64,000 bases of DNA from Pseudomonas fildesensis (GCF_001050345.1 NZ_LFMW01000039.1:248001-312000), one strand, 5' to 3'. Positions 16,212 to 24,390 are shown, numbered from the stretch's first letter. The notes: generated by a model not told the origin, from the letters alone. Made by a program: numbers and translations.

Positions 16212-16870
16212 CGAATGATCCTCTCGATGCGCAAACGCAACATGTCGCCCGGCCGGAGCATGGCCGGAGGGTTTTGGGTCGGGTCGAAAAACGACATCTC
16301 AGTGCGGCCAATGGTGTTCCAGCCGCTGGGGCCGGCCGAGGCGGAGACACCGGTCTGTACGCCGCCGATCGACACCGAGCCGGCCGCAATGCTGATCACC
16401 GGGACCTGGCGCCGGGGCGTGGCCAACCGCGCATCCATGCCACCGAGGTAGCAATAACCCGGGTGACTGCCCAAGGCGTACACCGGGTACAGCGGCTCGC
16501 AATGCAGGTTGGCGATGGTTTCGATGTCCAGCCCGGTGTGCGCGACCACGTCCTGCATATGCGGGCCGAACTCGCCGCCGTAGACCACCGGCAATTCAAC
16601 AATGCGCCCCTCGAGCGGCAACGGCGGGCAGTTCTCCCAGGATTGCAGCAAGCGCTCGCACAGCCTGTTGAGGTCGCGCGGCGGCTTGATGAAAGTGAGC
16701 ATCAGGTTGTTCATGCCCGGCACCGCTTCGTGAATCTCGGCCCACTCGCCAGCCTGCAAGGCCAGGTTCCAGATGCGTTGTTGCGGCGCCAGGTCGAGCT
16801 CGCCCGGCGCTTCGAACAACAGCGCCGTGGAGCCGAGCAGGCTGATGCGGGGTTCAGAAGCAATACTCAT
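16208..16870 (-). CDS. pxpB: 5-oxoprolinase subunit PxpB (KipI, AHS1)
   Basis: The 220-residue protein has the family's GVQTGVSASAGPSGWNTIGRT near residues 170-190, the preceding PVYGGEFGPHMQDVVAHTGLD, and LYPVYALGSHPGYCYLGGMDARLATPRR. The ATG at 16870 overlaps the accC stop (ATGA). With PxpC it forms the KipI-KipA heteromer that acts in 5-oxoproline opening, and it is homologous to the AHS1 part of urea carboxylase. The direct coupling to a biotin carboxylase gene is unusual for a plain 5-oxoprolinase operon. Confidence 0.88.
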   Translation of the reverse strand: MSIASEPRISLLGSTALLFEAPGELDLAPQQRIWNLALQAGEWAEIHEAVPGMNNLMLTFIKPPRDLNRLCERLLQSWENCPPLPLEGRIVELPVVYGGEFGPHMQDVVAHTGLDIETIANLHCEPLYPVYALGSHPGYCYLGGMDARLATPRRQVPVISIAAGSVSIGGVQTGVSASAGPSGWNTIGRTEMSFFDPTQNPPAMLRPGDMLRLRIERIIR

Positions 16871-18219
16871 GTCGGACTCCGTTGCTGCAACCAGCGCTCC
16901 AGGTGATGAATGTCTACGCCCCCGGCGCAAAAGGCCGGGTCGTCAAGAATTTCGCGGTGCAGCGGGATATTGGTGGAGATGCCTTCCACGCAGAGTTCGC
17001 TCAAGGCCAGGCGCATACGGGCCATGGCCTCATCGCGCGTCGCGCCGTGGGTGATGACCTTGGCCACCATCGAGTCGTAGTAAGGCGGCACCCGATAGCC
17101 GGTGGTGACGTGGGAATCGACCCGCACACCAAAGCCACCGGGGACTTCCCAACGCTGGATCAGCCCCGGCGTCGGCATGAAAGTGACCGGGTCTTCGGCG
17201 TTGATCCGGCACTCCAGCGAGTGACCGTTGAGTTGCACATCCGCCTGGCGCAGCTCCAGCACTTCGCCGCGGGCCATGCGCAATTGCTGCTGGACGATGT
17301 CGATGCCAGTGGTCATTTCCGTCACCGGGTGCTCGACTTGCAGCCGGGTGTTCATCTCGATGAAGAAGAACTCACCGTCTTCATACAGAAACTCGAACGT
17401 ACCGACGCCGCGATAACCGATCAGCCGGCACGCGGCGGCGCAACGCTCACCGACCAGGGCGATCAGCGCTGGATCAATCCCTGGCGCGGGCGCTTCTTCG
17501 AGGACTTTCTGGTGACGGCGTTGCAGCGAACAGTCGCGGCAACCGAGCCAGATCGCATGGCCGTGTCCATCGCACAGCACCTGGATTTCTACATGCCGTG
17601 GATGGCCGAGAAACTTCTCGATGTAGAGTTCTGGATTGCCAAAGGCCAACCGTGCTTCTTCACGAGTCAGTGCAATGGCGTCCAACAGCTCGCCCTCTTC
17701 CTTGACCACGCGCATCCCACGACCACCGCCACCGCCGGCGGCCTTGACGATCACCGGATAGCCGATTTCACGGGCAATCGCCTGGATACTCGCATCGTCG
17801 GTGGGCATCACGCTGTCGGGCCCCGGTACGCACGGCACACCGGCTTCGCGCATCGCCCGTTTGGCCGCGACCTTGTCGCCCATGGTGCGAATGCAGGCAG
17901 CGCTGGGTCCGATAAAGGTCAGGCCGGCGGCTTCGATGCGCTCGGCAAATCCGGCATTCTCCGACAGGAAGCCGTAACCCGGATGGATCGCCTGCGCGCC
18001 ACTGACCTTCGCCGCAAACAACAACGCCGCCTGGTTCAGGTAACTTTGAGCGGGTGAGGCAGGCCCGATGCACAACGCCTGATCGGCGTTGCGCACATAC
18101 TGCGCATCCCGATCAGCCTCGGAGTGCACGACCACGGTCTTGAGCCCGAGGCCATGGCAGGCACGCTGAATGCGCAGGGCGATTTCGCCACGGTTGGCGA
18201 TCAGCACTTTGTCGAACAT
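16867..18219 (-). CDS. accC: Biotin carboxylase subunit (AccC family)
   Basis: The 450-residue ATP-grasp protein has KVLIANRGEIALRIQRAC at its start, GYGFLSENAGFAE, the glycine-rich loop AAGGGGGRGMR near 165, and catalytic EMNTRLQVEHPVTEM near 285. The ATG at 18219 has AGGTGA 7 bases upstream. It carboxylates biotin on its carrier with ATP and bicarbonate. Because it lies in an operon with pxpA, pxpB and pxpC, and no accA or accD are present, it probably serves a dedicated complex and not acetyl-CoA carboxylase. Confidence 0.88.
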   Translation of the reverse strand: MFDKVLIANRGEIALRIQRACHGLGLKTVVVHSEADRDAQYVRNADQALCIGPASPAQSYLNQAALLFAAKVSGAQAIHPGYGFLSENAGFAERIEAAGLTFIGPSAACIRTMGDKVAAKRAMREAGVPCVPGPDSVMPTDDASIQAIAREIGYPVIVKAAGGGGGRGMRVVKEEGELLDAIALTREEARLAFGNPELYIEKFLGHPRHVEIQVLCDGHGHAIWLGCRDCSLQRRHQKVLEEAPAPGIDPALIALVGERCAAACRLIGYRGVGTFEFLYEDGEFFFIEMNTRLQVEHPVTEMTTGIDIVQQQLRMARGEVLELRQADVQLNGHSLECRINAEDPVTFMPTPGLIQRWEVPGGFGVRVDSHVTTGYRVPPYYDSMVAKVITHGATRDEAMARMRLALSELCVEGISTNIPLHREILDDPAFCAGGVDIHHLERWLQQRSPT

Positions 18220-18250
18220 TGAATTCACCTGAAAGAAAAAATGCTGGGGA

Positions 18251-18679
18251 TCAGCCGAGGCGGAACAGTGCCTGGCCGGCTTCGACTTCGGCGCCGCTGC
18301 GGGCCAGGATCGCGGTGATCTTGCCAGCGGCCTTGGCCTTGACCGGGTGGAACATTTTCATCGCTTCGAGCACCGCCAGGGTTTGCCCGGCTTCGACCTG
18401 GTCGCCCACCGCCACAAACGCGGCCTCGCCCGCAGCGGGGGTCAGGTGCAGCACGCCATACAGGCTCGCCTTGACCTCAATTGTCGCGGCGGAGCTAGCC
18501 GGGGCCGGGGCTGCAACCACTACTGGCGTTGGTGAAACGTCGGCCAGCGACTCGGTCGCTACGACCTTCCCGGCCTGCTTGAACAAACGAAGCGTACTGT
18601 CGCCTTCGGTGAGGCTCAGTTCGAGCAGATCGGATTCGGCGAGCAAATCGATCAACCCCTTGATGCGTTCTGAATCCAT
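18251..18679 (-). CDS. accB: Biotin carboxyl carrier protein (AccB family)
   Basis: The 142-residue protein has the N-terminal segment RIKGLIDLLAESDLLELSLTEGD, an alanine/proline-rich linker and a C-terminal biotinyl domain with LEAMKMFHPVKAK, where the lysine is the biotin site. The ATG at 18679 follows AGGGGG. It is the first gene of the operon and lies 43 bases behind a promoter with a Nac-type site. It carries carboxybiotin between AccC and, presumably, the PxpB-PxpC carboxyltransferase-like pair. Confidence 0.9.
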   Translation of the reverse strand: MDSERIKGLIDLLAESDLLELSLTEGDSTLRLFKQAGKVVATESLADVSPTPVVVAAPAPASSAATIEVKASLYGVLHLTPAAGEAAFVAVGDQVEAGQTLAVLEAMKMFHPVKAKAAGKITAILARSGAEVEAGQALFRLG

Positions 18680-18722
18680 GCGTGGCCCCCTGCCTGCCCT
18701 GCGTGTCTGAGTGGATGAAGCC

Positions 18723-18787
18723 AATGTAGCGAGCCCGTCCGCGCACGACCAAGACGCTTTGGCTTTGGGGTGATAAGCCGTGCTTAT
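18723..18787 (-). promoter_or_regulatory. Nac-type activated promoter of accB-accC-pxpBC-pxpA
   Basis: On the minus strand ATAAGCACGGCTTAT (ATA-N9-TAT, 18773-18787) is followed after 16 bases by CGTCTTGGTC (-35-like TTGGTC), then after 18 bases TACATT as -10. The start would be near 18716, placing the site centre near -64, close to the position I recall for Klebsiella hutU. The operator lies just past the 3' end of the nac gene. Confidence 0.72.
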
Positions 18788-18793
18788 GACCGC

Positions 18794-19699
18794 TCAGAGC
18801 AGGCTGCCGCGCATCTCCGCAACCAGCTCCAGGAGGATCGCCTTGACCGCCTGGGCAGGTACGGACAACGGCAAATGGCCGGACAAACACAAGGCCAATG
18901 GCGCTTCGACCTCGGGCTCGACAATGCGACACATGTGCACCGAGGTCGCGGCAACCATCACCCGCGCAGACGACTCGGGCAGGATGGTCGAACCGAAGTG
19001 CTCGGCGACGGCGGCAGTCAGGGTGATCGACGATTCAACCTCCGCCACCACCCGTGCGCTCAGGCCGATACGCTGGAACGCCTCATCCACCAGGCGCCGC
19101 ATGACGTTGTAAGGCCGTGGCAGGAGCATGTCCATGTCGGCCAGATCGGCCAGGGCAATCTGGTCGAGGGTGCTGATGGCGGGGTCGGCGCTGACCAGGT
19201 AGAGGTGCTCGCGCAGCAGCGAAACAAAACTCAGGCCGTGCACTTCGCGCCCGCCATACAGCACGGCCATGTCCATGCGGCCGTTCATGATCAACTCGCT
19301 CAAGGTGGTGCCGAAGTTTTCATTGAGGTACAGCAGAATGCCCGGATGACGCTCACGCACCCTGCGCAACAATGGCAGCGATAGCGTCGAGGCTGCGGTG
19401 CCCGGCGCCAGGCCGACCGAGACTTGCCCGGACAAGGCGTGGCCCGTGGCATTGATGTCGCTCTGGGCCTGCTCGCACTGACGCAAAATGATTTGGGCGT
19501 GACCATAGAGCACCTTGCCCGCCTCGGTCGGTGTGACACCGCGCTTGGTTCGAATCAACAGCTGTTGCTGCAGCTCCGCTTCGAGCGTGGCCAGTTGCTG
19601 ACTGAGTGCCGGTTGCGCCACATGCAGCACGTCGGCGGCCTGGGTCATGCTGCCGATATCGACGAGTTTCACGAAATACTTCAAACGGCGCAGGTTCAC
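18794..19699 (-). CDS. nac: LysR-family regulator of the Nac (nitrogen assimilation control) group
   Basis: The 301-residue protein begins with GTG at 19699. The DNA-binding domain NLRRLKYFVKLVDIGSMTQAADVLHVAQPALSQQL and the linker LLIRTKRGVTPTEAG match, from memory, enterobacterial Nac almost residue for residue. The C-terminal effector-like domain is ordinary for the family. Nac is made under nitrogen limitation by NtrC and sigma-54, and activates sigma-70 promoters with an ATA-N9-TAT site. Both kinds of element are seen here. The open frame extends upstream to 19813, but that part overlaps a candidate sigma-54 promoter and a REPIN and is not coding. I infer that it activates the SDR, accB and aminotransferase promoters. 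Confidence 0.85.
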   Translation of the reverse strand: MNLRRLKYFVKLVDIGSMTQAADVLHVAQPALSQQLATLEAELQQQLLIRTKRGVTPTEAGKVLYGHAQIILRQCEQAQSDINATGHALSGQVSVGLAPGTAASTLSLPLLRRVRERHPGILLYLNENFGTTLSELIMNGRMDMAVLYGGREVHGLSFVSLLREHLYLVSADPAISTLDQIALADLADMDMLLPRPYNVMRRLVDEAFQRIGLSARVVAEVESSITLTAAVAEHFGSTILPESSARVMVAATSVHMCRIVEPEVEAPLALCLSGHLPLSVPAQAVKAILLELVAEMRGSLL

Positions 19700-19746
19700 G
19701 GTGGCGATGCTCTTGCTCGAAAAAGGGGGCCAACCCACAGGCGTTA

Positions 19747-19761
19747 GCAAGAGCCAGGCCA
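19747..19761 (-). promoter_or_regulatory. Candidate sigma-54 promoter of nac
   Basis: TGGCCTGGCTCTTGC on the minus strand has GG and GC 10 bases apart, matching the GG-N10-GC core of sigma-54 promoters, with TGGC and TTGC(T) in place. Transcription would start near 19736, leaving a short leader before the GTG at 19699. Confidence 0.5.
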
Positions 19762-19770
19762 GCCGCTGGA

Positions 19771-19869
19771 TGTGGCAACGGGCTTGCTCGCGATGAACCC
19801 TCAGACGCCGCATTCATCCAGGCTCTGCGCGTCACCGTTAACGACCATCGCGAGTAGGCCCGCTCGCAC
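19771..19869. repeat. REPIN: two inverted REP-like units
   Basis: The unit TGTGGCAACGGGCTTGCTCG at 19771-19790, continuing CGATG, is mirrored by CATCGCGAGTAGGCCCGCTC ending near 19869. The inverted pair with a short central segment is the usual form of REPINs dispersed in P. fluorescens genomes. It sits between the candidate sigma-54 promoter and the NtrC-like site. Confidence 0.75.
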
Positions 19870-19907
19870 GTTGGGAACCGGTTCCTCCCGATAAGCCTGG
19901 TTAAACC

Positions 19908-19922
19908 ATAAGCCTTTGCTAT
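19908..19922. promoter_or_regulatory. ATA-N9-TAT site upstream of nac
   Basis: ATAAGCCTTTGCTAT fits ATA-N9-TAT and shares ATAAGC with the three activated promoters. It lies between nac and the aminotransferase gene, upstream of the candidate sigma-54 promoter, and could serve autoregulation. It lacks the downstream CGTCTT element. Confidence 0.45.
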
Positions 19923-19975
19923 GGCTGGATCGCCGGTGCGGAGCTGCACGGCTACTTCGAGCCCACGGGCCTGGG

Positions 19976-19992
19976 CGCACCAATCGGGTGCA
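19976..19992. promoter_or_regulatory. Candidate NtrC-binding site
   Basis: CGCACC-AATCG-GGTGCA matches 11 of the 12 fixed bases of the NtrC site TGCACC-N5-GGTGCA. It is about 215 bases upstream of the candidate sigma-54 promoter of nac, a distance from which NtrC can act by looping. Confidence 0.6.
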
Positions 19993-20012
19993 AGCCGTGT
20001 TCAGTTCCAGCC

Positions 20013-20053
20013 ATAAGCGATTCCTATCCGACCAGAACGATATTGTCTTATGG
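20013..20053 (+). promoter_or_regulatory. Nac-type activated promoter of the aminotransferase/MFS operon
   Basis: ATAAGCGATTCCTAT (ATA-N9-TAT, 20013-20027) is followed by exactly 16 bases and then TGTCTTATGG, which shares GTCTT with the CGTCTTGGTC of the other two promoters. TACTGT, about 19 bases downstream, is a possible -10. It points to the GTG start at 20114. Confidence 0.55.
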
Positions 20054-20113
20054 CAGCTCCGGGAGCGGCTCGTACTGTAGGGCCTCGTCAACGTCACCAA
20101 CGAGGAACGCCAC

Positions 20114-21322
20114 GTGACCGCCTCCCGCATCGCCGCCCGTGTGCAACGTATCAAGCCGTCCCCCAGCAGCTCCGCTTCTGACCGGGCGAACGAACTTCGC
20201 AGGCTTGGCCAGTCGATCATCAACCTGGTGGTCGGCGAACCGGACTTCGATACCCCGCTGCATATTCGGCAAGCGGCCAACGCCGCCATCGAGCGCGGCG
20301 AAACGCGCTACACACAGAACGCCGGCACGCCGCAGTTGCGCCAGGCGATCGTTGACAAGCTGGCCCGGGAAAACGGCCTGACGTACGGCGCGAATCAGGT
20401 GCTGGTGACCAATGGGGCGAAAAGCGCGATCTTCAACGCCTTCGCCGCGACCCTGGGCGCCGGCGATGAAGTGCTGATTCCGGCGCCGTACTGGGTGTCC
20501 TACCCCGACATGGTGCTGGCCTGCGAAGGTGAACCCGTCACCCTCGCCTGCCCGGAAGAACACGCCTTCAAACTGACCCCTGATCAACTGCGTGCTGCGA
20601 TCACTGACCGCACGCGCTGGCTGCTGCTCAACTCGCCGAGCAACCCGACCGGTGCCAGCTACAGCGCTGGCGAACTGCGCGCATTGGCCGATGTGCTGCT
20701 CGACTACCCGCATGTGCTGTTGATGACCGACGACATCTACGAACACATCCGTTATGAAGGCCTGGAGAACCCGCACATCCTCGCCATCGAACCGGCACTC
20801 ACCGAACGCACCGTGGTGGTCAACGGCGTGTCCAAGACCTACGCCATGACCGGTTGGCGCATCGGCTACGCGGCTGGCCCCGCTGATTTGATCGGCGCCA
20901 TGGCGACCCTGCAATCGCAATCGACCAGCAACGCCTGCTCGGTCAGCCAGGCCGCTGCCGTCGAAGCACTCAACGGTGACCAAAGCTTCGTCAAGGCCAG
21001 CGTGACCGTGTACCAGCAACGCCGGGATCGCTGCCTGGCGCTGCTCAACGCTATCGACGGCCTGAGTTGCCGCACACCCGACGGGGCGTTCTACCTCTAT
21101 GTGAACTGCTCTGGTTTGCTGGGTAAATCGACGCCTCAAGGCAAGCGCCTGGACACCGACTACGACGTGGTCATGTACCTGCTCGAAAGCCAGGGGGTGG
21201 CGGTGGTGGCCGGCACCGCGTACGGGCTGGCGCCGTTCTTCCGGATGTCGATTGCCACCGACATCAAGACCCTCGACGAAGGTTGCTCGCGCATCGCCGC
21301 GGCCGTTGCGGCACTGAGCTGA
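20114..21322 (+). CDS. PLP-dependent class I/II aminotransferase (aspartate aminotransferase-like)
   Basis: The 402-residue protein starts with GTG preceded by GAGGAA at 8 bases. Family features are IINLVVGEPDFDTP, SPSNPTGASYS, DDIYEHIRYEG and the PLP lysine in VNGVSKTYAMTGWRIGY near residue 244, with a late Arg in FFRMSIATD. It transfers an amino group between an amino acid and a 2-oxo acid in the cytosol. It is divergent from nac, has a Nac-type promoter and is followed after 10 bases by an MFS transporter. The donor substrate is unknown. Confidence 0.9.
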   Translation: MTASRIAARVQRIKPSPSSSASDRANELRRLGQSIINLVVGEPDFDTPLHIRQAANAAIERGETRYTQNAGTPQLRQAIVDKLARENGLTYGANQVLVTNGAKSAIFNAFAATLGAGDEVLIPAPYWVSYPDMVLACEGEPVTLACPEEHAFKLTPDQLRAAITDRTRWLLLNSPSNPTGASYSAGELRALADVLLDYPHVLLMTDDIYEHIRYEGLENPHILAIEPALTERTVVVNGVSKTYAMTGWRIGYAAGPADLIGAMATLQSQSTSNACSVSQAAAVEALNGDQSFVKASVTVYQQRRDRCLALLNAIDGLSCRTPDGAFYLYVNCSGLLGKSTPQGKRLDTDYDVVMYLLESQGVAVVAGTAYGLAPFFRMSIATDIKTLDEGCSRIAAAVAALS

Positions 21323-21332
21323 GGAGCCGACG

Positions 21333-22877
21333 ATGACCGTGGTCACCCACCCTCCCCTGAGCTTTCGGCAAGCCCTGCTGGCCATGCTGGGGATCTCGCT
21401 GGTGCTGATGCTCTCGGCACTCGACCAGACGGTTATCGGCAACGCGTTGCCGAGCATCGTCGCCGAGTTGAAAGGGTTCGAGCTGTATGCGTGGGTGGCA
21501 ACCGGCTACATGCTTGCCTCGATCGTGACCATTCCGATCTTCGGCCGGCTGGGCGACTACTACGGGCGCAAACCGTTTGTGATGGCCGCAACGCTGATCT
21601 TCACCCTGGCGTCACTGGCCTGTGCGGTAGCGACTGACATGGTGTGGCTGGTGCTTGGCCGGGTGTTGCAGGGGGTTGGCGGGGGCATGTTGATCGGCAC
21701 CGCGTTCGCGTGCATCCCGGAGCTGTTTCCCGACACGCGCCAGCGCCTGCGCTGGCAGATGTTGCTCAGCGCCCTGTTCAGCGTGGTCAACGCCATCGGG
21801 CCGGGCCTGGGTGGGTATTTGACCGGTGCCTACGGTTGGCGCTCAGTGTTTTACATCAACCTGCCGCTGGGCTGCCTTGCGCTGTTTTTTGCCTGGCGTT
21901 ACCTACCTTATTACCGCCCGCTGCAGCAGGCGAAAATCAGCCTCGACTGGCCCGGTGCGTTGCTGATTGCCCTGGCGCTGGGCAGCCTGCAATTGTTTGT
22001 CGAATGGCTGGGGCATTCGAGCCTGATGCTGAGTGCGGCCCTGGGCGTTGGGTGTGTTGCGGCCACGCTGGCCCTGTGGCGCTGGGAGCGACGCTGCCAG
22101 CACGCATTGTTGCCGGCGGCCCTGCTCCGCTTGCCGAGCATGCGCCTGCTGTTTGTGCTGTCGATGGCTGCCGGGGCGATCATGTTTTCGTTGTTGTTCT
22201 ACCTGCCATTATTGCTGCAAGGCAGCTACGGCTATTCGCCTCAGGACGCCGGCCTGTTGATCACCCCGCTGGCGCTGAGTATCACCCTGGGCGCGATCGT
22301 CAACAGCCGCATCGTCACGCGTTTGCGTAACCCCAACCTGTTGCCGCTGGGCGGTTTTGTGGCGCTATTGCTGGCCTGCCTGGGTTTGGCCATCGCCGGG
22401 CGCAGTGCGTCTTTCAATGCGCTGCTGGGCTTGATCCTGCTTGCCGGCCTGGGCCTGGGGTTCATCCTGCTCAATCTCACGGTGTTCACCCAGACCCTCG
22501 CCGAGCGGCAGTTCCTGGGGATCGCCACCGCGCTCACCCAATCGCTGCGTCTTGTCGGCGGCTTGCTCGGCACGGCGTCAATGGGCGCGCTGGTCAACCT
22601 GCTGTACAGCGCGAACCTGCAACGCCTGTTTATCGCCCAAGGGCAGGCGGACGGCCTGGCGTTGTACGCCGACCCACAGGTGCTGTTGCGCCCCGCTGCC
22701 GCGCTGCTCGAACAGCCGCAGTGGCTGAACCTGGCCCGCGATGCGCTGGCCCAGGCGGTGGGCGTCGGCCTGCTGCTCTGCGCGGCCCTAGGCGTACTCG
22801 CGCTGTTTTTTCTGTACCGCTTGCCGCCTGTGAGGCTGAACGTCTCGCCGGCCACCGTCGCTCCTGAAAAACAATAA
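21333..22877 (+). CDS. MFS drug/metabolite exporter, DHA2 (14-TM) family
   Basis: The 514-residue protein has 14 predicted membrane segments. Conserved motifs are LDQTVIGNALPSI in TM1, FGRLGDYYGRK (motif A) in the first loop, and GRVLQGVGGGMLIG and GPGLGGYLTGAYGWRSVFYINLPLG of the DHA2 family (EmrB/QacA type). Such proteins export drugs or metabolites with protons. The gene is 10 bases from the aminotransferase and probably co-transcribed with it. Its natural substrate may be an amino-acid-derived product of that enzyme. This is inference from position only. Confidence 0.88.
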   Translation: MTVVTHPPLSFRQALLAMLGISLVLMLSALDQTVIGNALPSIVAELKGFELYAWVATGYMLASIVTIPIFGRLGDYYGRKPFVMAATLIFTLASLACAVATDMVWLVLGRVLQGVGGGMLIGTAFACIPELFPDTRQRLRWQMLLSALFSVVNAIGPGLGGYLTGAYGWRSVFYINLPLGCLALFFAWRYLPYYRPLQQAKISLDWPGALLIALALGSLQLFVEWLGHSSLMLSAALGVGCVAATLALWRWERRCQHALLPAALLRLPSMRLLFVLSMAAGAIMFSLLFYLPLLLQGSYGYSPQDAGLLITPLALSITLGAIVNSRIVTRLRNPNLLPLGGFVALLLACLGLAIAGRSASFNALLGLILLAGLGLGFILLNLTVFTQTLAERQFLGIATALTQSLRLVGGLLGTASMGALVNLLYSANLQRLFIAQGQADGLALYADPQVLLRPAAALLEQPQWLNLARDALAQAVGVGLLLCAALGVLALFFLYRLPPVRLNVSPATVAPEKQ

Positions 22878-22940
22878 AAACCTTTACTGCCGCTTTTGAC
22901 TGCCTCTCACAACACTTCACAACTCATGGGGATGACTCCG

Positions 22941-24272
22941 ATGGAGATTTTCAATCGCGCACCTAAAGTAATGGCCGGCATTTGCGGCCTGCTCATCGCT
23001 CAACAGGGTTACGCCGCCGGCCTGGTGGAAGACAGCAAGCTCAACGTGCTGGCGCGTAACTTTTTCAGCAATGCCGACAACCGCAGTGGCGCGGCCGACC
23101 CCAACTACACCCAGGAATGGGGCCAGGGTTTCATCGCCAACTTTCAGTCCGGCTATACCCGGGGCACAGTCGGCTTTGGTGTGGATGCGATCGGCATGTT
23201 CGGTATTAAGCTGGACTCCGGCAAGGGCCGGCACTACAACCCGCAAAGCACGGCGTTCAACGGCAACGTGTTCCCCACCGACCATGACGGTCGCGCCGTC
23301 GATGAGTTCGGCAGCCTGGGCCTGACGGCCAAGGCGAAATTTTCCAATACCGAGTTGAAGTACGGCACGCTGGTGCCGATGTTGCCGGTGGTGATGTCCA
23401 CCGATCGCATGCTGCAACAGACCTTCAACGGCGGGCAGGTCCAGTCCAAGGACCTGGACAATTTCACCTTTACCCTCGGCCAGCTGGAGCACGTCAAAGG
23501 CCGCGGTTCAAGTAACCAGATGGGCATGTCCATTCCCGGCGCAAACAATGCGCAGACCGGCGAGTTCGTCAACAAGTTCTACTATGGCGGCGTGGATTAC
23601 AAAGCCAGCAAAGACCTGACGCTGCAGTACTACTACGGCAACCTGCAAGACTTCTACAAACAGCACTTCCTGGGCCTGAAATACGACTGGAAAGTCGGGC
23701 CTGGCACCCTGCGCACCGACCTGCGTCACTTCGATAACCGCTCCGACGGTGCCAATGGCCACGACCCGGACTTCTACACCTTCGGCTACTACGGCAACGG
23801 CGTGACCAAGGGCAAGGTCGACAGCCGCCTGAGCAGCGCGCAGTTCACCTACCTGGTCAACGGCCACACGATTGCCGCCGGTCTACAGCAAGTCAGCGGT
23901 GACAGCGATGCGGTGTGGTTGAACCAGGGCGATGGCTCCACGGCGTACTTCATGACTGAATCGATGATCGGCAAATTCCAGCGCGCCGGTGAAACCACCT
24001 GGCAAGTGCGTTACGGCTATGACTTTGCGCAGGTGGGTGTGCCGGGCTTGAGCTTCCTGGGGATGTACGAAAGCGGCTCGAATATCCGTACCCCCACGGG
24101 CGACAAAAAAGAGTGGGAACGCAATGTGACCGTGAGCTATGTGGTTCAGCAGGGGCCGCTCAAGGACTTGAGCATCGCCTTGCGCCATGCATCGTTGCGT
24201 ACCGAAGTGTCGACGCAGCGTGACAGCGATGAGCACCGGGTTATCGTGAGTTACCCGCTGAATATTCTGTAG
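22941..24272 (+). CDS. OprD-family outer-membrane porin
   Basis: With the ATG at 22941 (GGGG at 9 bases) the protein has 443 residues, a signal peptide ending AQQGYAA, then GLVEDSKLNVLARNFFSNADNRSG, the typical OprD-family start. The remainder alternates short beta strands such as VSYVVQQGPLKDLSIALRHASLR with a C-terminal VIVSYPLNIL. Starts at 22926, 22932 and 22896 are possible. OprD porins admit basic amino acids or carboxylates. It follows the MFS gene after 63 bases and may belong to the same nitrogen-scavenging unit, importing the compound handled by the neighbours. Confidence 0.88.
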   Translation: MEIFNRAPKVMAGICGLLIAQQGYAAGLVEDSKLNVLARNFFSNADNRSGAADPNYTQEWGQGFIANFQSGYTRGTVGFGVDAIGMFGIKLDSGKGRHYNPQSTAFNGNVFPTDHDGRAVDEFGSLGLTAKAKFSNTELKYGTLVPMLPVVMSTDRMLQQTFNGGQVQSKDLDNFTFTLGQLEHVKGRGSSNQMGMSIPGANNAQTGEFVNKFYYGGVDYKASKDLTLQYYYGNLQDFYKQHFLGLKYDWKVGPGTLRTDLRHFDNRSDGANGHDPDFYTFGYYGNGVTKGKVDSRLSSAQFTYLVNGHTIAAGLQQVSGDSDAVWLNQGDGSTAYFMTESMIGKFQRAGETTWQVRYGYDFAQVGVPGLSFLGMYESGSNIRTPTGDKKEWERNVTVSYVVQQGPLKDLSIALRHASLRTEVSTQRDSDEHRVIVSYPLNIL

Positions 24273-24330
24273 GCTCGGCATCGGGGGTGACGCGCATCGT
24301 TGCCCCCCTGCGCCAAGGCAACGACCCAAG

Positions 24331-24381
24331 GATTGGTGTCGGCCTGCAAGCGATTGTGCAGAACGTCATCTGCGGTCTGAT
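24331..24381 (+). pseudogene. Remnant of an mscS-type channel gene
   Basis: This 51-base segment matches 47 of 51 bases of the pore-coding stretch of the MscS-family gene at 9340-9390. It would translate to IGVGLQAIVQNVICGLI, against IGFGLQAIVQNFISGLI in the intact gene. Flanking sequence does not continue the match, and a terminator follows directly. It looks like a fossil of a second channel gene. Confidence 0.65.
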
Positions 24382-24390
24382 CCCGCGCAC

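Noticed and set aside
16867..18679. accC and accB as the housekeeping acetyl-CoA carboxylase
   Set aside because: They are in an operon with pxp genes, a carrier-like gene and a Nac-type promoter, with no accA or accD, so a dedicated complex is more likely.
19700..19813. N-terminal extension of the Nac-like protein
   Set aside because: It overlaps the candidate sigma-54 promoter and the REPIN, and the known Nac start aligns to the GTG at 19699.
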